Shown here: in pieces, positions 38,910-51,931 of the stretch | Layout: every line of letters starts with the position of its first letter | How positions within the stretch are numbered: position 1 is the stretch's first letter | Source of the DNA: Blastomussa wellsi | Lineage: Eukaryota; Cnidaria; Anthozoa; Scleractinia; Plerogyridae | NCBI GenBank assembly: GCA_947652115.1 | Contig: OX393570.1 | Span: 17,983,380 to 18,047,379, forward strand | Reading direction: 5' to 3' | Length of the DNA stretch: 64,000 nucleotides | The notes under the pieces: model-generated | Told to the model about the DNA's origin: nothing | What the model saw: only the letters and a program-made list of their open reading frames with translations | The model's database searches: none | Program-made: the position numbers and the translations under genes

Positions 38910-40200
38910 AGATCCTATCTTAAAGTAACTGGGAACGTAATCGTGTATGTTAGGTTAAAACTATACTACATGGCAGAAACTTCTATTGTAAAAACACTGC
39001 AAGTTTGTATAGAAAAAAATCGTCTTTATGGCCTTAAAAATTGTTAAATGTCGACACTTACTTCATTTCCCCATTGAGTACCCCTTTATATGGAGGTATT
39101 CCCCCGGCCCCAGATTTGTCACGAGACAGCTTGTGTCTTGGCCGTTTAATTTTTACTTGAAAAATCCATGGGCCGAACAAACATTTGCAAGTACGCAAAA
39201 TTAAAAAACAGTTTTGTATCAGTGAAACGGTCTCATATCTAATACTCAGTTTAAATTATCATTATCTTCGGAGTTGAGCAAAAAGTTAATCGTTTTCAAT
39301 GCTGCTCATGACAAATACCGCTTCGCTTAATGTTAGCTGCCCAATTTGGGAATCTCACCCCGCCCAAACGAAAACAACACTGAGGGTAGTCACGAAAGTT
39401 CCTGCGCGATGCTAGTGTATCACCCAATGCTCTTTCTTTTGACGAAATCCCGTGAAAAACAATAAACAAGAAGAATTGTAAGAGAATCTATCACGAGATT
39501 TTATCTACCTGCATGAACCAGAACAATGGTGCGTTGATCTCGAAATCTCGTGACCAAACTGGCTGCGCCTGTTTCATGGGATTTTGTTTATTGAATTGAA
39601 ATAATCTCAAGTAAAATGCAAGGAATTTTCGTGACTTCCCTGATGTTTCCGGGGTGAGATTTACGATTTCGTAAACTTTTGCGGGAGGAAATATTGCAGG
39701 GTTTGAACTTTTTACGCACTGTGGTGGGTGTATTAAATAATTATTTTTTGTTACTTACAAGGATAATCATTCATTGTTTCGTCCTTTGAATTTTTCAAAG
39801 GTCTGAGGCGAAAATAGAACTCGATGCGGTAGTCGTCAAGATAAGCCTGGTCGATGGTCATGCGCGATATTTTGATAAAAAATGTTAAGTACGTGTAAAG
39901 GTCAAGAGGCCCTTAAGGCTGTCTCGTGTCAGTATTTAGCACGTGAACCGCGCACAAATTGAATAGTGGGGCCTGGATGCCGTGGTGGGGGAGTGGGAAG
40001 GGGAGGGGGAGGGGTAATCCAGGGGAGGGGCTACTTAGCTCATGTTTAGGTATAAGGGTGCCGCTGGGAGTTTGAAGCCATGGCCTGTTTAAACACTTAA
40101 TTACCTTGATAATTCAAGGAGGTCCTACGTATTATTCTGCTAAGACTTTGTGATACAAAGGTCACCAAGCGGTGATTAAGTGTTGAATGTTCGACCGGAT
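38910..40200. other. Intergenic, with a second G-rich cluster at 39979-40031
   Basis: The stretch at 39979-40031 has repeated GGGG/GGGGG runs. Nothing else supported. Confidence 0.35.
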
Positions 40201-40259
40201 TGCTATGCTACAATAAAAACAAACTTAATGATGCAAGGCTGATCGAACAGCTTGAAACT

Positions 40260-40330
40260 GATGGTATTTCTATTAAGCCCAACATTTCGGATGGACAAAA
40301 GCAACCTTCATCAGGGGCATAAAATGCTAA
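40260..40330 (-). ncRNA. Hammerhead-like core, minus strand (Penelope-type end)
   Basis: On the minus strand CTGATGA (40314-40308), a short imperfect stem II (GGTT/ATCC, three of four pairs), then GAAA (40288-40285). Weak stem II, so probably a decayed retroelement end. Confidence 0.28.
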
Positions 40331-41813
40331 GAAAATGCTAAGTTTATTGCTGATCGTGATCTGCACCAAGATCCAGCTACATTCTGCTCCTGTGTTTCGT
40401 TTGCAGAAGTGAATATTGCTGCAATAACCTTATCATATGAAATTTTGGCGACAAGTTTACCTCGCAACTTTCCAACGTTACGGTTTGATCATTTCCTTGA
40501 CAACGCAATTTGATTTATATTTCTTAACTCAGGTAAAACGACTATGAAAAAAAATCAACATTGCTGGAAAAAGAAACAGGGCGATTCTATGAAGAGGCGC
40601 AGATATGTTCCTAACTGTATCAAAAGAAGCGCATTTCCCACGGTTTTAATTAATCTTTTAACACTTTCCAGTCATAAACGTTTTTATAGCATGGTAATAG
40701 ATTCATCTTTTCTTTAATTAAGGCCATAATGATAGTCAGTTAATTTTCGCGTCATCTTACTTGAAATTATATACCCTATTCAGAGCAGAGTGGTCCAAAA
40801 CCATACCGCAAACGAAATTAAACTGCAAGGCCGCCTCGCTATCGAGATTGAAATGTAAAAGAAATCTGCAAGACCACTGCAACAAACCGATGAGAAGTGC
40901 CGGATCACTTGTAGATCTGGATCAGTAAATTATTCACAAAGCTAACAATATTTGGTGGAAAAAAGGACGGGGAGGGGGGGGGGGCAGGGGGGGGGGGGGG
41001 GCTTTCCAGTTTTATGCAATCTGAAATCAGAAGCGTTTGGCAGTATTTAATTTATTAAGAGCCGTGATGGAGAGAGGTGTATGCTAAACACCGTTCGCAG
41101 GCGAACTATGACTTTCCATGCGGGCTGTGAACAAGGTTTTCAAGTTGATCGCATATTCTAAACTATTACGAGGAAACATCAGAGAGACCAATAAAAATAA
41201 GCTGACTGTGTCAAATCAAGTTTCTGATCTTGCATATTTCGAAACATGGAAATATAAGATATAACATGATATAAAACCAAAGTGGCCCACCTTCTGAAAG
41301 CCGTTTTCCCGTCATTTAAAATGACATATCATTTGCCTTTCAAGGAATGTCAAAACCCTTCGCTCTTCTCACCAATGTTTTGTGGTGTTTTTTGGATGAT
41401 TTTTGGGTATATTTGGGAGGAGAGATTTTTTCTTAAAGGAGAAGGGAAATTTGGAGAAATCTGAAAAAAAAGTGAAGATTTAACGGAGTTTAAATATTAG
41501 AATTTGAAGTTTAAAATTAGGATACGCACACCCAAAGAGTCTCCCTACCCAAGCTGTGTTGCTCTTGGGTGGGGATCAACTGTCTGTGAATGTCTCAAAA
41601 CTATTTTTTCCTTTTATCCCTTCTCTAAACCTCTCAAAATTTCATTCAAATTCAGGCTGAACCCCGATGCACCTTCAGCTCACGTATACAGCTGTATACA
41701 AACCCTTTATACAGCTGGCTAGATATCTATATCGACCATTTTGCAACATTATAAATCGTCGAATTTTCTTCTGGCCTCTGGCAGTCGAAAATCGAAAACA
41801 TCGAAAATCCAAG
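40331..41813. other. Intergenic, presumed upstream region of NOMO
   Basis: A nearly pure G run lies at about 40969-41001. No convincing exon: the open frames at 41282-41722 lack protein-like character. The first NOMO exon with its signal peptide is not visible and is probably inside the following gap. Confidence 0.4.
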
Positions 41814-42013
41814 NNNNNNNNNNNNNNNNNNNNNNNNNNNNNNNNNNNNNNNNNNNNNNNNNNNNNNNNNNNNNNNNNNNNNNNNNNNNNNNNNNNNNNN
41901 NNNNNNNNNNNNNNNNNNNNNNNNNNNNNNNNNNNNNNNNNNNNNNNNNNNNNNNNNNNNNNNNNNNNNNNNNNNNNNNNNNNNNNNNNNNNNNNNNNNN
42001 NNNNNNNNNNNNN
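41814..42013. other. Assembly gap of 200 Ns
   Basis: Exactly 200 Ns, a conventional filler length, so the real size is unknown. It starts in unannotated DNA and ends inside a NOMO exon. Confidence 0.98.
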
Positions 42014-45000
42014 CACCAAACAATGGCTACTTTCTGATTCCCTTGTATGACAAGGTATGAGGAGTGCGCAATTTAATGTATAACACCTTCAATAATAAAA
42101 AAACCAAGAGCCAAGATCAGGCCAAAGCTTATCCCAATTTCCTTAATGTGAAGCGACTAGGAATATTTCTACTCCCTGTGAATGGGATTCTGGTCCGTTC
42201 ATTGCAGGGTTATCCCCACCCCCCCCTCCCCCCCCCCACCCCCACCAACACACCTAGCATTATTTCTCTAGTACCCATTTATACATGTGTAACTGTACAC
42301 CTGGGTGGAGAGAGGCACTGAGAGTTGCATCTCTTGCTCAAAATCACATTGCAGTGCCCTTGCCAGGGCTCGTACTTGGACGGTTCAATCCAGAGTCCAG
42401 CATGCAACCATAGGTCACCACACCTCCTGCATCTATGTTATGTACTGTAATTATGTACAATTATATAAGTGAGATAAGAAAGATGTAATTTTCTTCAATT
42501 TGCAATTGACATGAGCTTGGGCAAAGCAAAAATTTGCGTTTCTGGTAGGGAAATAAACCCACAACCTTCTGCACATCAGTCAGAGGATCTTAAAGCTGGC
42601 TCCCCTTACATGTACACCAGAACAAAGGAAAATTTGAGATTGCACCAAGGGTAAAATTGAATTGCTGTGATTGGCAATGTTGAAAGTTTACTGCGTCAAA
42701 GCTTTGAGAAATTTACATGTAATGAATGCTGTTAGTATCCAAACTTTTGAGTAGTACTTGACTAGAGCAAAATTTCTCTTTGGTGGCATCTTCCTCTTGA
42801 CATTATAACAAATTTAATAAATAAATGTATTACATAACTACTAAATCATGATAACTGTGTGTGCATAAACAACATGTAAATTATGCACATAAATTTTAAA
42901 ACTTATAAATTATAATTATCATTTTGTTTCCATTTCTTTTTAGGGAACATTTGTATTAAAGATTGAACCTCCCATTGGTTGGAGTTTTGGTATGTCATGA
43001 TCAAAGAAATAATTGTTATAATTTATGTTATTTTGCGACACAGGTCTGGGCTCGTCCAGTCGTTCTGGTGCCATTTAGCTTTTCGGGCTCACTTGTTCAT
43101 GGGCAACAGCCGAAGCAAGTCACCTGCCAGGACAATCATCCATGGAAACAAAATAATTTATTTGAAAGCTGCTTTTCCAAAGGGCAAGCTGCAATTCAAG
43201 TTTTCTGCAACCCCTGATTGGGGTATTGTTCAGCTATCTTCATCACAATTCTACAGCGATATATATGTATGTTCATCATCTTTAACAAAATTAATGATTA
43301 TTTTGTTGTTTTATGATATGGCAGATCCTAATAGTGTTGAGTTAAACATTGATGGTACAACGGACAAGTGCAGTAAAGGAGAAGACATTAATTTCATTTT
43401 TACAGGCTTCACACTTTCTGGAAAGGTGAGTTTACATTTGTTCACATGTATGTACATGTAGAGTACATGACAACCATCCAAGTTTCCTTCTTTTCAATTT
43501 TAATTGCCAGTTGGCGACATCTGTTGTAATCTAGTCACCAGCTCCAAAATTTTGGTCACCATGGCGACTAACATTAATGGTTGCAACTTGGAGGGGTGCA
43601 CGAGGAGCAGTGGTCTAATCATTAGTGCCTTTGACTCTAGATTGAACAGTCTGTTTTTAAAGTCCTGGCCGGGGGTGACTGTGTTAAGTAGTTCGTCAAG
43701 ACACTTTACTCTCGTGTAACGTGACATTGCTCTATCCACCCAGGCCCCGGTTGTTCAAAGAGTAGATAACGCTATCCACTGGATAAATCTCTATCTAGTG
43801 GATAGTGCAGTTTGTTTTGCCAACACTTATCCACTGGATAGCGATTAATCCGGTGGATAATGTTATCCACCCTTTGAACAACCGGGACCAGGTGTACAAA
43901 TTGATACTGTCAGATATTTGGGGCAACCTGACAGAATGAAAAGAAATGAAATGAAAACTTTATTTAAGTTGCTGGCGTACAGTGTACGCTAGAATGCCAG
44001 GGAGTGACCTGTGATAGACTAGCATCCTATCCAAGGTGTTAGAATTCCTCTAGCTATTTCATGCTACTGACAGAAACTGGGGTTAAGTGCTGGCAGTTGG
44101 GCTCATGTAGAGTACACCCTGAAATCAAAAATGTTCTGAAGGTGTTGGTAATTAAATTTAAACCCTGTCCACACCCCAGTTGAGGGTGCTAAGTTCCTGC
44201 TTGATGTACAGTCATATAGACCCTTTTCATAAATGGCTGCCAATTATAAATTCTTTTGTAAATATTAAAATTAGCCTGACTAACCTCATTTTTGAGTTGA
44301 TAATTCAAAAGAATTTTTACTCCCAAACGAGTTTAGTGAGGCTAATTTGAATTCAGACAAAAGAATTTTAAATTGGCAGCCATTTATGAAAAGGGTCTAT
44401 AGTTGTAGTGTATTGTACTGTAGGTTTACAATGCATAAACACCCAGATTTTCTTGAATTGTTCTTACCTCCAGATGGGTGGTGGTGTTCTTGGTATATTA
44501 GTTCAATTGGCCCCTTAATCATCGCAACCATGCTACATTGTGTATTCATCAATGTAATTAGCCAATGGGTTAGCTAGAATTTTTAACAAGTCTTTGTTTA
44601 ATTTGCAATCAACAGTGTTGCTGCCAACGCAAAGTGTTGCCACTGTATGTCAATAATATGAAAATGGATACTTTTCCCCTAAAATTAATTTAAGAAATAT
44701 AAGAAAGATTCTTTCAAACGGTCAATTATTCTGCTCAAACCAGCTGCCTACTTTAAGGTCTAAATTGAAATAAAACACATGCTGTTTGCTGTTTCAGTAG
44801 AAGTGTTTAGTTACAGCTGTAATTCATGTTTCTGTTTTAATTCTGCAAACAGGTTCTCAGTAAAAGAAGAGAGCTGGGCCCATCTGGAGTAGAGATTTCT
44901 CTTCAAGGAACTTCAGGTTAGTTTACAAGTTTGTTTGTTTGCTACTGTACTTACATGTACAATCATGTTGGGCTAACTGCAATGCTAACCTGACGTATTT

Positions 45001-48000
45001 CAGATGACAAGGAAAGAAAAACAGTTACTGTAGAAGGAGGATTGTAAGTGATGTTCTGTTTTAAAATTTATGTGAAATTGTGCATCAGCATTTTTGCTGT
45101 CGTAATAATTTATTATTCAATCTGTTAAATCAAGGGCAGATTTTGTACATGCGAATTCAAAGGCTACTAATGTGACTCGTAAAACCCTGTGTCTGTCTTT
45201 GTCAAAAATACTTTGTATACCAATATATTTTGGTATTTTGAGATGACAAATTCACTCAACACAATTGGGATTAGAAAAAAGTCTCCACTTATAAGAGGTC
45301 TTGTATAGTACCAATATCAGTAAAGGATATTTAGTCAGCTAAGTGGAGGAGCAGGCTACCCATTACCCACACTGTCCAGTGTCATATGTTGTGTAAGTCT
45401 GTCACTGGGACAATTGCTAAGCAATCGCAGTTTGCAGAAGGTACATGTGCATGTATCCACCTACAGTACATGTACATGGGAGGTGTTCTCTAGAGGACAT
45501 TTGACCCATGAGAACCCTCTTAGCCAGCTGGACCTGTGCCTGAGGAAAAAGTGATTCTGGGTGCACATGATGTCATTGGCTAGAATCTGACATAAGGACT
45601 ACAATCAAATCAATCAAATCAGTCAAAGGTATTGATTGATGCGATTGGACTCCTTTTCTTAGATCCTAACCAATCAGATCTCCCTAGAGCCACTCAAATT
45701 CTACATGTAATTACCAGAAAATTAAAATTATTGTCCTTTCTGAATGCTTTAGTTTCAGTTTTGCACAAGTTATGCCTGGAAAATACCACATGAAGGCTTC
45801 CCATGCTTCGTGGAGTTTTGAAAATGTAAGTTTATAGCATTCTGTAACTGCGTAGTGAACCTCTTAATTATTACTACAATCTTAGTCATGTATTAATTAG
45901 GTGTATTTGAAAATAATCTGAAGTTTACTTCATTAAAACGTGTGTCATACACGAGAGACAGTGTTTCGTCGACAGGGCGGAAAAACGCTGAAGCACCTTT
46001 TTTCATAATTTTTTTACGCTGAACTTGCCATTTTACATTAAAATTGAAAGGGTTGCACTTGTGTTAACATAGGTCAAAACGTGTTACAAAAATTTGTTCA
46101 TCTTTACTAAACTTATTCAGAGAAATTCGAGAAAACGATGTGTTATTTGCTGATCAAAATCTCACCTCTCCCAAAGTTCAGGGCCTTATATCTCTAGGGT
46201 TGCATTCACTAAATTTTGGTGCCATTTGAAATTTTCTTTATCCCTTAAAGGGCTCGTATACAAAATATTGAACCTATATATCCATTGGCGTCCTTATAAC
46301 AGGAGGTCGTATTTCGTTTTTCCGCCCTGTCTGTTTCGTCACATTTCCAAACACCGAGAAGAGAGTTGAAAATAGGACGCACAGCGGAGTATTTTTGATG
46401 AACTTTGAGGTGTTTGGAAATGTGATGAAACAGTGTCTCGAGTGTTTGATATATCTTCACAGTCGAAACTAAAACTACGGAGAAAACGAAGAAATAAAAT
46501 CGTAAAAATCTATGCTAATTAAGATCACATTTCCAAACCATGGTTACGGATCTGATTTCCTTTGTTTTAACGTGATGAATTATTAATAAGCTTGAGAATG
46601 AAAAATTACCAATTGCAAAATAATGTTACAGTTATTGTAATGCTTAAAAAGTAGTTTTTTTTTTCAGGTCCTCAAAGTTAAAATATTTGTGATGGTTATG
46701 ATTTTATTTTTAATTATTATTTACTTACTTATTTGTTTTCTTGTTTGTTCATTCATGTATGTGTGTACTATTTTAGCCTGAAACAGATGTTTTGGTGGAG
46801 TCTGGTAATGTTGATGTTTTTGACAAGATGATAGTGTCAGGTTATGATGTTAAAGTAAGTGAAAAAAATGCAACTTTACAATACATGTCATTACTTTTTT
46901 TGTTTATATCATGCATTGTTAACTATGTCATTATGCAAATTGCAGATTTACCATAAACACCCGCAACTGGTTCTTTTCGTTATCTTGTTTCCAATCATTT
47001 TGAAAGATGTTTTAATTTCTTTCCATGTTAGGGGCATGTGCTGAGTGATGGTGAACCTATTCAAGACGTGGGATTTCTTCTGTTCTCTAAAGCTGTTAGG
47101 GAGAAGGTACAGGCATGGGCCAGGTTTTTCAAAACATGATTAAGCTAACCTAGAGTAGTTAGAGTAAATGTTTTAAGTAGTTTTATACATGTAGCTTTGC
47201 AGAGAGTTTACCTGCTTATGCATGTACTTGTATTTTACCACATTCAGTTTTGCCTTACACTGAGAAAAAACTCTACAAATTGTCAAGCAGGGCAGGGCTT
47301 AAACCCAGGCTGTTCGATCCTGATAGACCTATTCGGCTAACGTGTTTACCTCCTTGTTGCTACCCAATTCAGATCATGTGATGATTCATTTGGGAGGTTA
47401 CAATAATTGTTTTGTTCGTACATACTTGCATGCAATCAGTTGTGCATGACAAATTGCACAATTGTAACCTCCCAAATGAATCATCACATGACCTGAATTG
47501 GGTGGCAACAAGGATGTAAACACGTTAGCCGGATTGGTCTATTGGCCAATTAATGGTCCATGGCCTTTGTTTGAATTAAATTTTAGAACTTGCCGGGATG
47601 TGAAGAGATTCCTTCAGATGTGATAGAGATCATTAAACAGAAGACTGAAGTTGATACGCCATTGTGCCGTGTCAAGTCTGGTGTTGATGGACTGTTTGTG
47701 TTTCCTAGTGTCCCAAGTGGAGAGTACACACTTGTAAGTAATACATCAAGGGTCATCAAGAACAAGAGACAGTGTTTCATTGGGATATCCAAACACAGAG
47801 AAGAGACCTCAAAATGTAACATGAAGCAAAGTTTTTTGACAAAATTCTAGTTGTTTAGATAATTACATATATGAAATACTATCTCGAGTGTTTGATATAA
47901 CTGTCTTCTCAATCTAATCAAAAACTTGAGAGTAAACAGAAGAATAAAATCATAAAAATCAAGGCTTATTGAGTCTGGGAATCAAAACCTCCATCTAGTT

Positions 48001-51000
48001 GATAAATTATTAATAATTAGAAAAGAGTTTGAAAAGTGTAAAAAATTAATAATTATTGTACAGTATGTACAATGTGATAAGGCTTAAATCAGCAATAGCC
48101 AGCAATGGCCAACTAGAGTTTTGACAAAATGAATAGTCTGTCTCAACCCCAGACTGACCATGGCATTGTATTAAAAATATAAAACATCAATCAGGTCTGG
48201 GACCGGTTATGGTTATTTCTGAAGAAATCAAAGAAGTGGCGAGTTCCCAGCACTAAAAAGTGAAGATATAAATTTGCTATCGAAGTTAGATACTTATTAG
48301 GCTGTGAAATATGCTGACTACACTGTCACACAATGATTTCAACTCATAATACAAAGTCACATACAGCTGGATTTGGAAAAATGTGACAAAAAGGAGGGAC
48401 TTTACAGCTGTTGATACAAAGTTCTGATTCCAATTTTATTGGTGTGTGTAAAATTTAAGATTGATTCTGTGCAAAGGTCGAGCAACAAGTACAAAAATTA
48501 ATTCCAAAAATCTGCTCTTAATACGGTAACAGTTGAACACTCTTGGACCCCAACAGTAGGTAATGTCAAACCTTGCAGAAATTCCTAGAGCTTGTGTTAT
48601 TTTGATTTGAATTATGGTTCATTCATTTTAACACAAAAATAGTCACTTGATTGAACTTTCTCTTGCGGGGTCAGGTACAGAACAAGAATTAATTAAAGAG
48701 TAAATGATGTTTAGAGATTTCAATAAAGTGCATATAAACATTTACCTCCTCATTTTCAAGAACCTGCAAAAATACTTTACTCAATTTACATTTCAAGGAC
48801 ACTTTCCTTAACTCACGGAGTTCTGTAGGGATGCTATGCTATAACTTTACACTGATTCTAGCGAGAGAAAATAACTGTTAATTGCAAATTATGTACAGCT
48901 ATGTACATTTTGACTTTCATGCTGTTGACACACTGTTTCAGGTACCTTACTACCAAGGAGAGCTCATCACATTTGATGTTGTTCCATCTAAACTTACATT
49001 CTCTGTCAATTACAAAAGTGTTGTGCTAAAGGTGAGATTTCAACTTTATCAGTCATAATTATTGCATGCACATACATACAGCTTATGCACATTTAAGTTT
49101 ATTACTTGTGTGTTGTGTCTAAACTGGTGCAGACTGAGGTGTAGTGGTCAAGTTGCTAGCACCTCTTGCTTGAGATTTGATGTACAATATGGATGGTTCA
49201 AATCTTTTTCTCTGCAATTGTACAGGGCGGTGTACTATATAATTACGTTCCTACTCATTATCTCCATTCAGGTGTATAAAGTAATTTAATTACAGCATTT
49301 TCACCAGGATCACTCAAGAAAATAACTCAATACACAGAGATTCAGGATTCATCACATCTCGTTTTCTTTGCCCATCAATTTTGACTGACCCTTTTAAAAA
49401 TGAGACTCTCAAAGTTTTGTCCGAACTTTAATTAAGTAGCATTGAATCCAGGAGCCAGTTCATGTTATAGATTCATGAAGACTTAACTTAAACTGTCAAG
49501 AATTACAGGTACATGTACTAAGCATTAACTCCTATCCTTGCTGGCTAATAATGTTTTCCTGTTGTTGTTTTTTTTAATTAATTACAGACTCCATTTCAAG
49601 TCCATGGATTTTCAGTAACTGGCCAAATTCTTACTGATGAGGTAAGTCAATGAAAATGTACACCCTGCAATACAGCCACCTTTATTTTGGTCCAGAAATA
49701 CAGGTGAACAGGTGAACAGGGTACCACTGTTTGTTTTATAGGAGTGTACTAAGCTAACAGTTATCTAGTGTAGGCTAGTACATGCATGTATGGAATGCAT
49801 ATTCATTTTTTAATTATACTGCATGTTATATTTAGGGTCAAGGTATTGGAGATGTCAGTGTTTCAGCCGGTGAAGGATTGACAGCAGTCACCACTCCAGA
49901 GGGTGTTTATGTGTTGAACAATGTCACAGCTGGTGGATACACTATTCAGGTAGAAAAACCCTCAAACATTGGAACACGACAAAAAAGAATTCACATATAT
50001 TGGTATTACTATTATTTTACTCACTGGGTGAGAATTAAAGTGCACCTAGCCCCAAAATATTTTTTTCGCTAGAATAAACCTTTGCACCAATTTGAAACGC
50101 ATTGCACCTTTCGATTCTCCTTTTTACCAAATTCTGACTATTTGTAGCATTCAAAAGTTACGATAAACTGTTCCATGACCGAGTCAGAAGGGGCGTGGGT
50201 CTATTCCCGATTTGATGTCACAAACTGATTTGCATGCATGTTTACAAAGACTTGATGTGATGCAAATCATTTTGTGACGTCAAGTCAGGAATAGACCCAT
50301 GGCCCTTATGACTCAGTCATGGAACAAATGATGCACAGTTTTTTATACATTTGAATGCTATAAATAGCCAGAATTTGGTAAAAAGGAGAAACGAAAGGTG
50401 CAATGCGTTTCAAACTGGTGCAAAGGTATATTTTTGGTGTTAGGTGCACTTTAATAAAAGCCTATTAACAAGGGGTATGTGGCATATGGTAAATTTGTGT
50501 TGTATTGTCAGACAATTCACCTTGCTAACACAGTGACTCTCTTCGCCTGTCTACAACCTAACAAAAATAAATTATTGGTCAGGGGTATAGCCAGTGATGG
50601 ACTAGTAATATATAATGCTATGAGCTGCTTTACCTGTATGTGGTAGCGTAAGCTCAGAACATGATTATTTGAGCTTATTTGGTCAAAGGTGATGGTGGCA
50701 GAATCAAAACTAAGGCTCATCATGGGTGGTTTGGGGAGTTTTAAGATGCAGCATGACCAAGTGGCTTATGGCGCTGGTTTTTTAATCCAGAGGTCGCGGG
50801 TTCAAGGGCTCCACCATGCCACTAGCGGATTTGTTTCTCGGTCGAGTTCAAATCCTCGGTCACGCTTTGTAAATAGCCAACTGGTCTGCCTCCGGCCAGT
50901 TAGGGTTTTTAACTATGTTTCATATTTGTTTCCTTTTTTTCAGTGGCATGCCCGAAAACTAGCTAAGCAGCTAGTAGACATAACTTTTAAATTAAATTAA

Positions 51001-51886
51001 ATTTGTTAATGAAATTTTCATTTTTGCAGGCCAATAAAGAACACCACTTTTTTAACCCAGTGAAAGTTCAAGTGACTCCAAATACTCCAAGGCTTCCGGT
51101 GATCACTCCCTTGGCGTAAGTTCAGTTTGAACTGATCAACCTGTTTTCAAAATATCTCAATGAATGCACTTGACTTGTGTGTATTAATTTTGTGATTGGC
51201 AACATTCCTAATGATCTGATAAAATTCTGGGGGCAACACTGTATTAATCGGTCTTGCTTTCATTCCATGGCTTCTTTTATGCTACAGAAACCGAAGTAAA
51301 GCACTGGCTTACTTTCTGGGCCGTCAGTGTGTAGCAGTCCTAATAGCCTTGTAATTCTACTGTTCTATAAAAGTTATTGGGGGTAGAGCCATTGTTCCTG
51401 TTATTTCTTAAATATTGTTCTCTGGACAGATCTCTCAAAGGAAAGCAATGCATTCACGTTAGACTTTGTGAGAGCTGCTTCTAACAGTACCCAGACCCTC
51501 AGCTGGGCCACTAGGTTCATTGATGATGCGTGTTAACAAAGTGTTCTGTAAAATAATATCCAACCTTGCTACTGCTTTGTCCAATCAAAATCATGGTGTT
51601 TTTCCACTGGGAAAAAATTATTTGCAGACCTGTTTACCAGTTACTGGTACTAATTGCAGTTGTTTTGATTGTTATTTTGTAGATATCACCTGTGCGGAAA
51701 CCTGAAGTTTGACGAGTTTCCTCCTGGAGTTAGTCTGGTAGGGTTCTCATTTTCTGCTGATTATCATACATCATGTCTCGTTTTAAATCTAACCTTGTAC
51801 ATAGTTGGTTTTTAAAACAATTTTACAAGGCAGATCTGTAAGATAGTGTTATTAAATCGGTAGGGTTCCTAACTTTAAGTGAATAG

Positions 51887-51931
<45 letters not shown>

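Noticed and set aside
41282..41722. Open frames upstream of the gap as NOMO exon 1
   Set aside because: No signal peptide or family-like residues; no splice donor in a suitable phase.
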